Shown: piece by piece, positions 1-8,216 of the stretch | Layout: each line of letters starts with the position of its first letter | Numbering within the stretch: the first letter of the stretch is position 1 | Origin: Ardenticatenaceae bacterium | GTDB lineage: Bacteria > Chloroflexota > Anaerolineae > Promineifilales > Promineifilaceae | Assembly (NCBI GenBank): GCA_020634245.1 | Contig: JACKCC010000015.1 | Span: 124,001-188,000 of the forward strand | Direction of reading: 5' to 3' | DNA length: 64,000 nucleotides | The notes under the pieces: model-generated | The model's database searches: none | Seen by the model: the letters and a program-made list of their open reading frames with translations, nothing else | Told to the model about the DNA's origin: nothing | Made by a program: the position numbers and the translations under genes

Positions 1-393
1 TTCAATGATTTCTGAGTTGAGCTGAAGGGTACCATCCTGTAATTGGGCCAGATAAGCGATACCGATGTGGGCTGGATTTTCCTGTGGCCTGGCGAGGAGG
101 ACGGTTTGGAGAACGGCCGTTAACCCCGTTTCTTCCTTCAATTCCCGCAGTACACCCGTTTCTGGCGATTCCTGCCGGTCAAGCCAGCCGCCAGGCAGAC
201 CCCAGGGCGTGTAAGGATGAAAAACATGGCGCAGCATCAAAACTTGTTCCGATTCATTCATCACAACCACCACCACACCAATTCGATGCCGGGGAATAAT
301 AAGGCGGATAGCCCATCTCATCAAATGATTAAGCAATGGCAGTTTAAGCAGACGGGAGAGTCCCAGCTTCCATTCGATCGATAAATTTACCAA
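1..393 (-). CDS. Nudix hydrolase, 3' end cut off by the window
   Basis: The reading frame on the minus strand is open to the left edge, so the C-terminus is missing. It contains a complete Nudix box: G-x5-E-x7-REL-x-EETGL, seen as a GGWL stretch followed by RELKEETGL, which binds the divalent metal and places the catalytic glutamates for cleaving nucleoside-diphosphate-linked substrates. The residues before it (PRHRIGVVVVVM, then VLMLRH and YTPWGLPGG) match the usual first strands of the fold. The start is uncertain. TTG at 393 has AAGGAG 15 nt upstream and gives the basic leader (RLLKLPLL) typical of this subgroup; ATG at 321 is the alternative and has no ribosome site. The substrate cannot be told from sequence. 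Confidence 0.8.
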   Translation of the reverse strand, partial: MVNLSIEWKLGLSRLLKLPLLNHLMRWAIRLIIPRHRIGVVVVVMNESEQVLMLRHVFHPYTPWGLPGGWLDRQESPETGVLRELKEETGLTAVLQTVLLARPQENPAHIGIAYLAQLQDGTLQLNSEIIE

Positions 394-691
394 ATTGAGA
401 CGATGTCTCTCCTTTGTAATCAAGACTAATCATCTTGAACCATTGATTTCGGTGAAATGGGGAATTTTGCAGATAAACAAAGGCAAATTCCCCACTTTGC
501 CAGAGTAAATTATAAAGAATCAGCAAGATTTCTTTATGATTACTTACTCGAAATGGCAGTATAGCAAAAACGAGGGTGAAAGCCAGCCTGTTGGCCTAAA
601 ACAAAGCCGATTCTCATTTGAAAAATGACCTGCAACTTTCAGAAACCGGGCGCGTATAGGTGCACATAAACAAACAGCGGAGGTATTTATC

Positions 692-1114
692 ATGCCTGAA
701 ACAAAATTAACACGCAGTGAAACTGACAGGATGATTGCCGGGGTTTGTGGCGGACTGGCTGCTTACTTAAAGGTAGATTCTGTTTTGGTGCGCCTGGCTT
801 TTGTCATTTTAATATTTGCAAGTGGAATTGGATTCCCAATTTATCTGATCATGTGGGTGATTATGCCCAGCGAAGCCGGCGCCGGCAAATTGGGTTCGGA
901 AGTGATTCACGATAATATCGGAGAGATGAGCGAGACAGTATCCAAACGATTGGATCGATTTGGCCGCCCTAACACAGTCGGGCTGATTCTGATTTTGTTG
1001 GGGATTTACTTTTTGTTCAATCAATTTGGCTGGGCTGGCTGGGTGAATGCCATTTTCTGGCCACTATTGATTATCGGGGCCGGTATTTATTTGCTTTCAC
1101 GCCGCAGCCGTTAA
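692..1114 (+). CDS. PspC domain membrane protein
   Basis: A 140-residue protein. Residues about 3-60 form a PspC domain: a short basic segment, the motif GVCGGLAAY, then a hydrophobic hairpin ending in WVIMP. Two further membrane segments follow (about 95-112 and 116-132). PspC-family proteins act at the inner membrane in envelope stress responses; the exact role of stand-alone copies is not known. The start is supported by GGAGG 8 nt before ATG. The gene is monocistronic, faces a two-component pair on the other strand, and ends just before a strong bidirectional terminator. No pspA or pspF is seen nearby. Confidence 0.85.
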   Translation: MPETKLTRSETDRMIAGVCGGLAAYLKVDSVLVRLAFVILIFASGIGFPIYLIMWVIMPSEAGAGKLGSEVIHDNIGEMSETVSKRLDRFGRPNTVGLILILLGIYFLFNQFGWAGWVNAIFWPLLIIGAGIYLLSRRSR

Positions 1115-1126
1115 GATCTATTGGTG

Positions 1127-1155
1127 AAAAGGAGGTGCTAAACACCTCCTTTTTT
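1127..1155. terminator. Bidirectional intrinsic terminator
   Basis: Inverted repeat AAAAGGAGGTG, a 5-nt loop, then CACCTCCTTTT, with a T-run on both strands. It lies between the convergent PspC gene and the histidine kinase gene, and the kinase stop codon falls at its right edge. It can serve both transcripts. Confidence 0.85.
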
Positions 1156-2602
1156 AACGCCGTCGGAGGAGCCGCAAGCCGGGGCGGGTGTTTTCCATAT
1201 CTTCGAGGGGCTGTTGGGATGGTTTTTCCTCGTTGAGAACGGGCAGGGCAACGGCAAAGGTGGTGCCCTTGCCAAATTCGCTGGTGACGTAAATTTCGCC
1301 ACCGTGTGCTTCCACAATGGATTTGGCGATGGACAAGCCTAATCCTGAACCACCCTGGGCGCGGCTGCGAGCTTTATCTACCCGATAAAACCGGTCGAAA
1401 ATATGAGGCAAATCTTTTTCGGGAATGCCAATTCCTGTGTCGCTAATGATAATTCGTGCCCACAACTCGGTTTTTGACAGGCTTAACCGTACTTCGCCGC
1501 CGTCCGGTGTGTATTTGATGGAATTGCCGATTAAGTTGATGAGGAGCTGCTTGAGCCGGTCGGGATCGCCCATGATGCGCACCTGGTCAATATCGGTGAT
1601 GGTAACGGTGACGGTTTTGCTGAGGACGATGACTTTTTGGTAGACCTCGAAGAACAGGTTGTCCAGTTCGATGGGCTGCATTTGCAGGGGCAGACCGCCG
1701 GCATCGGCACGGGCTAACAGGAGGAGATCGCCAACGAGCCGAGCCATGCGGTCTACTTCTTCCTGGATGATGGTGAGGGATTCGGGATCGGCTTCGCCCA
1801 TGCGCCGCATGAGATCGATGTTGCCGCGTACGGCCGTTAACGGGGTGCGTAGTTCGTGGGAGACATCAGCCATCAACCGCTGCTGGGCCTGGAACAGCCG
1901 CTCTAAACGCTCTAATGTTTGATTAAAAGCGCGGGCCAAATCGCCGATTTCATCGGTACGGCCGGTATCGGGCACCCGGCGGCTGAGGTCATCGGCATTG
2001 GTGATTTGCCGGGCGACGGTGGCAATATCATCTAGCGGGCGGAAAAGGCTGGGAGTGAGTCCAACGGCGAGAATTAAGGAGGCAACGGCCGCACCAAATC
2101 CAATCAGCAAGGCAGTAACCAGGAGCCGGTTGAAACTTTCGTACACGTCCAGCAGGCGGGCCACCTGTAAATGGCCGACAATTGTTCGCTGGCCCTGTTC
2201 TTCGACATATAACGGCGAGGACAAGACACGTAGAGTCGCGTTACCGTGGGTGACGAGACTGAACTGTTTTTCATTGCTAAAACCGTTGGGGTCTAAAAAT
2301 TCATCGTAGCCGGTTAAGTTGCGGGAACGTGCCAGGATTTTGCCATCATTGTTGATGATGAGCATGAAGGTTGAGGCGGTTTCTAATGTAATCAAGTCTT
2401 CGGGGATGGAGACCCGGAAGATGCCGCCTGGCGCTAGAATAGTGTTTTCCGGGCGGATACCATCAGCCAGGGCTTCCAGGCTCTGATCGATTTCGGCTAG
2501 CAGTTGGTTACGGGGCAGCCAATAGACGATGAGCGCAACCAGGAAGAAGGCAGCGGAAAAGATGATGGTATAGATAAATAACAGGCGGTTTTGGATGGAC
2601 AC
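1154..2602 (-). CDS. Sensor histidine kinase (HAMP, HisKA, HATPase_c)
   Basis: A 482-residue classical membrane kinase. It has a first membrane helix at about 7-30, an extracytoplasmic sensor of about 135 residues, a second helix at about 160-185, a HAMP domain (about 187-240), and a HisKA dimerisation domain with the phosphorylatable histidine in VSHELRTPL. The ATPase domain shows the N box (NLIGNSIKYTP), the G1 box (DTGIGIP) and the G2 box (GGSGLGLSI). It should phosphorylate the OmpR-type regulator encoded 52 nt upstream, with which it forms an operon. The signal is unknown; no recognised fold stands out in the sensor part. An ACGGCCGT copy lies in the spacer between the two genes. Confidence 0.93.
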   Translation of the reverse strand: MSIQNRLLFIYTIIFSAAFFLVALIVYWLPRNQLLAEIDQSLEALADGIRPENTILAPGGIFRVSIPEDLITLETASTFMLIINNDGKILARSRNLTGYDEFLDPNGFSNEKQFSLVTHGNATLRVLSSPLYVEEQGQRTIVGHLQVARLLDVYESFNRLLVTALLIGFGAAVASLILAVGLTPSLFRPLDDIATVARQITNADDLSRRVPDTGRTDEIGDLARAFNQTLERLERLFQAQQRLMADVSHELRTPLTAVRGNIDLMRRMGEADPESLTIIQEEVDRMARLVGDLLLLARADAGGLPLQMQPIELDNLFFEVYQKVIVLSKTVTVTITDIDQVRIMGDPDRLKQLLINLIGNSIKYTPDGGEVRLSLSKTELWARIIISDTGIGIPEKDLPHIFDRFYRVDKARSRAQGGSGLGLSIAKSIVEAHGGEIYVTSEFGKGTTFAVALPVLNEEKPSQQPLEDMENTRPGLRLLRRR

Positions 2603-2654
2603 CAGACGGCCTTAAAGGATTAAACGGGTATGGGAAGGGTAACGGCCGTAACCG

Positions 2655-3329
2655 TTACTCTTCGCGCAAAACATAACCGATACCGCGGACGGTGTGAATC
2701 AGGCGGGATTGGCCATCGATCTCGGTTTTTTGGCGCAGGTAGCGTACGTAAACTTCGATAATGTTGCTTTCGCCACCAAAATCATAGTCCCATACGTGGT
2801 CGAAGATGACTTCACGGGTTAGAACCTGGCGCGGGTGGCGCATGAACAGCTCCAGCAGTTCGTATTCTTTTGCGGTCAGGTCGAAGATACGGCCGTTGCG
2901 CGTTCCCTGCCGCGTGCCCGTATCCAATTCCAGGTCAGCAAAGCGGTAGACCTGCGGTTTTACCGGCTGCGAGCGGCGCAGCAAAGCGCGGACGCGGGCC
3001 ATCAGCTCATCAAAGGCGAACGGCTTGACCAGGTAATCGTCGGCACCGGCATCCAGCCCGGTGACGCGATCTTCAATGGTTTCTTTGGCCGTCAGCATTA
3101 AAATGGGAACATCGCTAACGGAACGAATCCGGCGGCAGACCTCAAGTCCGTCAATGCCCGGCAGCATAATGTCTAAAAGAACCAGATCGGGCGGGTTTTC
3201 ACGGGCCATATCCAACCCGGTTTGTCCATCGGGGGCAGCGTCAACCCGGTAACCTTCGTATGTCAAGCCGCGATTGATAAATTCACGAATGCGGTCTTCG
3301 TCTTCTACTACTAATATTCGAGCACTCAT
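2655..3329 (-). CDS. OmpR/PhoB-type response regulator
   Basis: Receiver domain (about 1-118) with the acidic pair EDED, phospho-acceptor Asp in LLDIMLPG, the Thr in LMLTAK and the Lys in LVKPF. It is followed by a winged-helix Trans_reg_C domain (LTAKEYELLELF, then VRYLRQK and RGIGYVL). It is the cognate regulator of the kinase downstream. ATG at 3329 is chosen because GGAGG sits 5 nt before it; an in-frame ATG at 3341 would put that ribosome site inside the gene. The target genes are unknown, and nothing in the neighbourhood is an obvious regulon member except possibly the operon itself. Confidence 0.93.
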   Translation of the reverse strand: MSARILVVEDEDRIREFINRGLTYEGYRVDAAPDGQTGLDMARENPPDLVLLDIMLPGIDGLEVCRRIRSVSDVPILMLTAKETIEDRVTGLDAGADDYLVKPFAFDELMARVRALLRRSQPVKPQVYRFADLELDTGTRQGTRNGRIFDLTAKEYELLELFMRHPRQVLTREVIFDHVWDYDFGGESNIIEVYVRYLRQKTEIDGQSRLIHTVRGIGYVLREE

Positions 3330-3632
3330 TATTTCCTCCATGGTCCGTCTATGTCGATTAATGGCATATTATGATCAAATTATAGTCAGCCCTTACAGGG
3401 GTGCAACAGTGTGATGATCGGTATGTTGTTTTATCATCATATTGTAAGGAGACCGCGTGAGCGTAAGTGCAGCACCATTAATGAAAAGCCAGAGCAAGAA
3501 GAAGAACAAACCCCCATCTCTCGCTCTCGCTGTTTCACAGGAGTGGTGGCGATTTTGGAGAAGGGGCGTTACAATTTGATTTTGATGGAGCGATTTGCCT
3601 GAAAAATCGCCTTGGAGCTTGAGGAGAGTATC
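3330..3632. other. Intergenic region between divergent genes
   Basis: About 300 nt between the response regulator and the PAP2 gene. It must hold two divergent promoters, but I could not pick a convincing -35/-10 pair. Short open frames here (for example 3411-3602) have no ribosome site and no recognisable protein pattern. Confidence 0.4.
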
Positions 3633-4622
3633 ATGGAACCGATTTATACTTTTGGTTTGGAAGCAACTCGGTGGCTGCAAGCTACTTTGCCTCAGCTTGA
3701 AGGATTTTTTAAGGTCATTACATCCATGGGTGAGGAAAACTTTTACCTGGTTATTTTGCCCCTGATTTATTGGTGTTTGGATAAAAGACTGGGCAAGAAT
3801 CTGGTGTATCTTTTTCTTTTGGCGGATGGTGTGAATGTATTAGGCAAGCATGCGTTTCGGGGGCCACGGCCGTTTTGGTTAGACCCTTCTGTTGGATTAA
3901 GCCAAAGTGAGGGGTATGGCGTTCCCAGCGGACATACTCAATTAACAACAGTCATTTATGGTCTGGTGGCGGTCTGGTATAAACGAGCCTGGTTGACCTG
4001 GCTGGCTGTATTTATGATTGTGGCCATGGGGTTGAGTCGCATATACCTGGGCGTCCATTTTGTTCATGATGTGGTGGCCGGTTTCCTCATTGGTCTCATA
4101 ATCTTGATTAGTTATTTTGCCTGGCGGCGTTACAGCGGCGGCCGGTTTGATAAATTATTTCTGGGCCGCAAGCTGTTTTGGGCGGTGATCATTCCGTTGG
4201 GGCTGGCGGTGGCCTATGTGATTGCGCGATTGATTATTGGGGACCCGAACACGGCCGTTCCCTGGGCCAAATTCATCCCGGATGCCGAATTGAACGGGCT
4301 GGAAGGTATGGCTACAGCTATCGGTACATTGTTGGGATTTGGCATTGGCGTGAATTTGGAAGCCAGCCGTACACGATTTTTGGTTGCCGGGCCAATTTGG
4401 CAGCGTGCTGTCCGCTATGTTCTGGGATTGGTGGTGACGCTTGTTATTTATTTGGGGTTGCGGGCTGTCTTCCCGGCCGATCCGCTTTGGCTGGGGGTGC
4501 CGCTGCGAATTTTGCGCTACATGTTGTTGACGCTGTGGATGAGCTATTATGGCCCGGCACTGTTTGTCAAATTAGGTCTGGCCAGTGCAAATCCGGAGCC
4601 AGAGATTAAAGTGGCGCTTTAG
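3633..4622 (+). CDS. PAP2-family membrane phosphatase
   Basis: A 329-residue polytopic membrane protein with the three-part phosphatidic acid phosphatase/haloperoxidase signature: KHAFRGPRP (about 70), PSGH (about 97-100), and SRIYLGVHFVHD (about 131-142). The Arg, the two His and the Asp are the catalytic set. The family removes phosphate from lipid phosphates such as phosphatidate or undecaprenyl pyrophosphate on the outer side of the membrane. It is longer than the minimal 200-residue enzymes because of a C-terminal block of about four extra membrane helices of unknown role. ATG at 3633 is preferred over an upstream TTG because GAGGAG lies 6 nt before it. Confidence 0.88.
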   Translation: MEPIYTFGLEATRWLQATLPQLEGFFKVITSMGEENFYLVILPLIYWCLDKRLGKNLVYLFLLADGVNVLGKHAFRGPRPFWLDPSVGLSQSEGYGVPSGHTQLTTVIYGLVAVWYKRAWLTWLAVFMIVAMGLSRIYLGVHFVHDVVAGFLIGLIILISYFAWRRYSGGRFDKLFLGRKLFWAVIIPLGLAVAYVIARLIIGDPNTAVPWAKFIPDAELNGLEGMATAIGTLLGFGIGVNLEASRTRFLVAGPIWQRAVRYVLGLVVTLVIYLGLRAVFPADPLWLGVPLRILRYMLLTLWMSYYGPALFVKLGLASANPEPEIKVAL

Positions 4623-4652
4623 ATGGCGGAAGATGACGCTAACTGCTAAAGG

Positions 4653-5417
4653 TTAAACCAGGACGGCCGTTACCAATAATCGCTCGCTTTCTTCAGTGAA
4701 AGAAGACTGATCGTAATCTCCGAACAACGTAAGCAATTGAAATCCGGCTTCTTGCAGCAGTAGTTCAATTTGGTGGGGGAAGAGGTAGTAGTAATCGGCC
4801 GCAGTGACGGTGCGATGAATTGGGCCGCCATCGGGGGGCGATGCATCATAAATCCAGGTAATACGTAATTGCTGTGACAATTCATCAAGATGATTGCTGG
4901 CCATTTGCAGGACAGTGTCGCCGGTTTGCGGATCGGTGAAGCTGTTCTCCAGGCTGAGGGTGTGGTCGTTGGGGGTGGCGGCCATGGCGAACGGGTTGAT
5001 GAGGTCGATGAAGAGACGGCCGTTTCTCATCAATGCATGGCGTATCCGTTTTAAGGCAGCCGCTTTTTGCGCTGAATCCAGGTGCAGGAAGGTGTTGTAG
5101 GGGATGATGGCCAGAGCGAAACGGCCGTTTTCCAGATTTACCGCCGTCATGTCAGCTTGCAGTAACGTGACACGACCTTGTACCTGTGGCGGCTCATTTT
5201 GCAAAGCAGTGCAGGCGCGAGCCAGCATTGCCGCCGAATTATCGACACCATTCACATCATACCCGGCACGGGCCAGCGGCAGCAGCAGCCGCCCACTGCC
5301 ACAGCCCAATTCTAAAATCGGGCCATGTGCGTTTTGGGCCAAAGCCAGTACAAAATCTATATCGTCGGTCAGGTTGGCATGGGTCAGGTCGTAATAATGG
5401 GCAATTTGGTCGTACAT
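4653..5417 (-). CDS. Class I SAM-dependent methyltransferase
   Basis: A 254-residue protein with a Rossmann-type methyltransferase fold. Motif I is ILELGCGSGRLL (about 34-45), the acidic end of strand 2 is GVDNS, and strand 4 is LAIIPYNTFLHL. It begins with MYDQIAHYYD, common in methyltransferases of the Methyltransf_25 group. The substrate (small molecule or lipid) cannot be inferred. It lies 11 nt downstream of the enoyl-CoA hydratase-like gene on the same strand, so they may be co-transcribed, but a repeat occupies the junction. Confidence 0.85.
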   Translation of the reverse strand: MYDQIAHYYDLTHANLTDDIDFVLALAQNAHGPILELGCGSGRLLLPLARAGYDVNGVDNSAAMLARACTALQNEPPQVQGRVTLLQADMTAVNLENGRFALAIIPYNTFLHLDSAQKAAALKRIRHALMRNGRLFIDLINPFAMAATPNDHTLSLENSFTDPQTGDTVLQMASNHLDELSQQLRITWIYDASPPDGGPIHRTVTAADYYYLFPHQIELLLQEAGFQLLTLFGDYDQSSFTEESERLLVTAVLV

Positions 5418-5425
5418 ATGATATG

Positions 5426-5468
5426 ATTTTAGTTGTTAGTAGTTGGCTGCTGGTTGTTGGTTGTTAGA
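5426..5468. repeat. TTNNQQPTT-type spacer repeat
   Basis: G/T-rich run made of overlapping GTTGTTAGT/GGTTGTTGG units, which read TTNNQQPTT on the minus strand. A related run lies at 30492-30560. It overlaps the 3' end of the enoyl-CoA hydratase-like gene. Confidence 0.6.
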
Positions 5469-6238
5469 AAGATGGGGCTGCGTTTTTCGTTGAATGCGGC
5501 TAATGCTTCAAGATGGTCGGGTTGTGCCCACAACTTGAGGAAAGCTTCTCTCTCGCTGTTTTCTTCGTGTAGCGAATGGTTGTAGCTATTCAAAATGAGT
5601 GCTTTGGTGGCGGCCAGGGCGTCGTAAGGGAGTTGGGTCAGTTGGGTGGCCCAACTGCGGGCAGCAGCATGTACATCGTCGTTGGGTGGTACGAGGCGGT
5701 GGACGAATCCCAGACGGTAAGCCTCTTTGGCATCGAAGGTGCGTGCGGTGAGCAGCAGGTCCATCGCCCGGCTCTGACCGATGAGGTGAACGAGGCGTTT
5801 TGTCCCCCCCCAGCCGGTGGTCAGGCCAACTTTGACTTGAGCAAATGAAAATTGGGCGTGGGCGGCCGCCATTCGCAAATCGCAGGCGGTTATTATTTCA
5901 CAGCCGCCACCGAAGGCATCGCCGTTGATGGCGGCGATGACGGGCATGGGCAGTTTGGCCATTTGGGCCAGCGCCTGGCTCATAATCCGGTTTAACCGTT
6001 CTCCGGCGGCCCTGTCGGGGTTTTGACTGAGTTCTTTCAAGTCGCCGCCAGCGACGAAGGCTTGTTGGCCGGTTCCGGTGATGATGAGGGCACGGATGGC
6101 CGGGGTTTGGGACACGGCCGTTACCGCTGCCGCGAATGCTTCTTGTGCGGCCCAATTTAGCGCGTTCCGGGCTTCAGGCCGGTTGACGCGAATGGTGGCG
6201 ATGTTGTTTTCGAATTTGTAGATGATTTCGCTGCTCAT
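5429..6238 (-). CDS. Enoyl-CoA hydratase/isomerase family protein
   Basis: A 269-residue crotonase-fold protein. The oxyanion-hole segments are present (AFVAGGDLKEL and GGGCEIITACD), with the first catalytic-type Glu in the second one. The position of the second Glu of true hydratases (normally in a PE-x-x-LG context) reads FAQVKVGL, so the usual hydratase chemistry may not apply; an isomerase, thioesterase-like or lyase activity is possible. The last dozen residues (TTNNQQPTTNN) are encoded by a dispersed spacer repeat, which supplies the stop codon. The family acts on acyl-CoA thioesters in the cytoplasm. Confidence 0.88.
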   Translation of the reverse strand: MSSEIIYKFENNIATIRVNRPEARNALNWAAQEAFAAAVTAVSQTPAIRALIITGTGQQAFVAGGDLKELSQNPDRAAGERLNRIMSQALAQMAKLPMPVIAAINGDAFGGGCEIITACDLRMAAAHAQFSFAQVKVGLTTGWGGTKRLVHLIGQSRAMDLLLTARTFDAKEAYRLGFVHRLVPPNDDVHAAARSWATQLTQLPYDALAATKALILNSYNHSLHEENSEREAFLKLWAQPDHLEALAAFNEKRSPIFLTTNNQQPTTNN

Positions 6239-6332
6239 GCTGGAAGTGTAGTGGGCAAGGGGAGAAGTGGCAAGTATGCGAGTTTGCGAGCGGCAAGTGG
6301 TGGAATGGTTTGTCAGTTGGTAAACTCACGGC

Positions 6333-6914
6333 GTGGAAATGGAATTTCGTTGGCTGCGTTGGTTGACCGGATTAATGTTGGGAACGGCCGTTACCCTCAT
6401 TATTCTCATCGCTGCCGGCACGTTCGATCCCAAACCGATAGGTAAACTACAATGGGAACGGCCGCTTCCATCGCAAACAATCGCCGCAAATTCTCAGTAC
6501 ATCATCTGGTTGGCAGCGGCGCCTGAAGGCAATTACAGCCTGTGTTTGATGACTAGCTACCAAAGCGGCGAATCAGATTTGTTATACGGCCTGGCGATTG
6601 GTGATGAGGAAGATTTTTGGGTAACGGCCGTTTCCCCCCTGGGTTACGCCGCCGTCTGGGAGCAACAGTCAGCATTGAGCGTTGAGCATTTCGCCTTTCA
6701 GCCCTGGCCGCACGTACGCCCGGATGAGAATGAGATTTGGCTGAATGTGGTGGACGGCCGTATCATCATCCGCCTGAATCGGGAATTGTTGTGGCAAGGG
6801 GAGGTAGACCTGGATTCTGGTCAGATTGGGTTGTGGCTGGAGAGTTTTGGCGAAACGGCCGTTGTCAACTTCCCTACGTTACAAATATTCGCCGTAAAAG
6901 ATACGCAAAATTGA
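6333..6914 (+). CDS. Membrane-anchored protein of unknown function
   Basis: A 193-residue protein. Residues about 8-30 form one hydrophobic helix preceded by basic residues, fitting a signal anchor with the rest outside. The remainder is rich in beta-strand patterns; the segment NEIWLNVVDGRIIIRLN followed by GQIGLWLESFGE resembles the last strands of LamG/DUF1080-like jelly-roll domains, where the phrase about an 'added width' and a final exposed strand is typical. I cannot name the family with confidence. GTG at 6333 is the start used; ATG at 6339 is equally possible. It converges on the acyltransferase gene with one base between them. Confidence 0.65.
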   Translation: MEMEFRWLRWLTGLMLGTAVTLIILIAAGTFDPKPIGKLQWERPLPSQTIAANSQYIIWLAAAPEGNYSLCLMTSYQSGESDLLYGLAIGDEEDFWVTAVSPLGYAAVWEQQSALSVEHFAFQPWPHVRPDENEIWLNVVDGRIIIRLNRELLWQGEVDLDSGQIGLWLESFGETAVVNFPTLQIFAVKDTQN

Positions 6915-6915
6915 G

Positions 6916-7500
6916 TTATTGCAGTTCTGGCCGCTTGCCTTGTGATTGGGCGTAAAGGGCTTGCAAGATGGGCAAGTCGACGGCCAATTCACCAGATGGC
7001 ATAAATGCGGGATGCAGGACGAACTGTTTTATTTTGAAATTAATCTCAATGGGGAAAATAGGTACGCTGGCTCCCTGGGCAATGTGGTAAAAACCGGTCT
7101 TCCATTTTTCAACCTTGGATCGGGTGCCTTCCGGCGTGATACCCAAAACAAATTTGTCCCGATTTTTGAAGGCATCAATCATCTGATCGACAACGCCATG
7201 GGCGGCCCGCCGGTTGATGGGAATGCCCCCCATCCAATGCCAGATGCGTTTGCCGGGGCCGTTGACGAAAGAATCTTTGCCCATCCAGGAGACGCGCAGC
7301 CCCAAAGCAATGAACAGCAGCATACCCAGCGGGAAATCCCAATTGGAAGTATGGGGCGCACCGATGGCGACAAATTTTGGCAGATTAGGGACTTGGCCTA
7401 CAATTTGCCAGCCTAACAGGGCTAATGTTGCCCGGCCCAGCCAGCGAGTGATTTTATTGCCGCGTTGGGGAGCGGCTTCTCCCAATTGTTGTTCTTTCAT
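6916..7500 (-). CDS. PlsC-like lysophospholipid acyltransferase family protein
   Basis: A 194-residue protein with the acyltransferase H-x4-D motif in APHTSNWDFP (about 48-57) and the substrate-binding PEGTRS motif (about 120-125). These are motifs I and III of 1-acylglycerol-3-phosphate acyltransferases. It is shorter than PlsC (about 240) and belongs to the compact group found in many environmental bacteria. Its likely role is acyl transfer to a lysophospholipid or other lipid at the membrane face. The start has GGGAAG 6 nt upstream. Confidence 0.85.
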   Translation of the reverse strand: MKEQQLGEAAPQRGNKITRWLGRATLALLGWQIVGQVPNLPKFVAIGAPHTSNWDFPLGMLLFIALGLRVSWMGKDSFVNGPGKRIWHWMGGIPINRRAAHGVVDQMIDAFKNRDKFVLGITPEGTRSKVEKWKTGFYHIAQGASVPIFPIEINFKIKQFVLHPAFMPSGELAVDLPILQALYAQSQGKRPELQ

Positions 7501-7601
7501 CTCTAGCTTCCCTTTCTATTTTTGCTGAAAAGATACCTGAAAACGGCCGTTTCGTCACTGGGAATTCTGTCTCTACTCATAAGCGCCTAAACAAATCGCC
7601 C

Positions 7602-8216
7602 TTAAAATTGTGACCTTAACTGGTCCAACTGGGTTTGAACATATTTTTCATAACAATCCGGACAAATACTATGGCTAAATGCCGCTTCCGAATGTTCAGT
7701 AACATATTTTTCAAGTTGATGCCAATTGTCTGTATCATCACGAATCTTCTTGCAGTAAGAACAAATCGGCAAAATCCCTTCCAACTGCTTAACCTTGGCC
7801 AGCGCGCTTTCAAGCTCTTTTACTCGTGCTGTCAACTCTGATTGCAGATGCACAATTCTGGCTCCTGCCTGTACACGAGCCTTAAGTTCTTGGCTTTCAA
7901 AAGGTTTGGTGACGTAATCATCGGCCCCAGCCTGAAGCCCTTCGATAATATCCTGGGGGTTATTTCGGGTAGTAAGCAAAATAAAATACACAGATTGTAA
8001 TTGGGAATTAGAACGTGCCCGGCGACAGATATCGATGCCATCGATTCCTGGCATCATCCAATCTAGTATGGCTAACTGAGGCGCATCTTCTTGTTGTAGC
8101 AACTGCCATGCTTCATCACCATCTTGCGAAACAATAACTTCGTATCCCCACTGACTCAATTTCGTGTAAAGTAAATGACGTGAGACCAGGTCGTCCTCGG
8201 CAATTAAAATTTTCAT
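7602..8216 (-). CDS. Response regulator with C-terminal CxxC/CPDC module
   Basis: A 204-residue protein. The receiver domain (about 1-122) has AEDD, the phospho-acceptor Asp in AILDWMMPG, and the switch Lys in VTKPF. A short coiled coil follows (about 125-148). The last 50 residues hold a Cys-rich module: LPICSYCKKIRDD, a W-x-x-L, a HSEAAFSHSICPDC segment. Four Cys plus His suggest zinc binding. There is no DNA-binding domain, so the output is probably protein contact. ATG overlaps the stop of the upstream hybrid kinase (ATGA), so the two are translationally coupled and form one phosphorelay. The same C-terminal module recurs in the protein at 17199-18455. Confidence 0.88.
   Translation of the reverse strand: MKILIAEDDLVSRHLLYTKLSQWGYEVIVSQDGDEAWQLLQQEDAPQLAILDWMMPGIDGIDICRRARSNSQLQSVYFILLTTRNNPQDIIEGLQAGADDYVTKPFESQELKARVQAGARIVHLQSELTARVKELESALAKVKQLEGILPICSYCKKIRDDTDNWHQLEKYVTEHSEAAFSHSICPDCYEKYVQTQLDQLRSQF

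Noticed and set aside
84..299. Plus-strand open frame of 71 codons at the left edge
   Set aside because: It lies opposite the Nudix box on the minus strand, which is a clear protein motif; the plus-strand product has no pattern.
344..526. Minus-strand frame of 60 codons before the Nudix gene
   Set aside because: It starts with TTG, overlaps the Nudix N-terminal region in another frame, and has no recognisable pattern.
3411..3602. Short frames on both strands in the 3.4-3.6 kb spacer
   Set aside because: No ribosome site, low-complexity products and position in a divergent promoter region.
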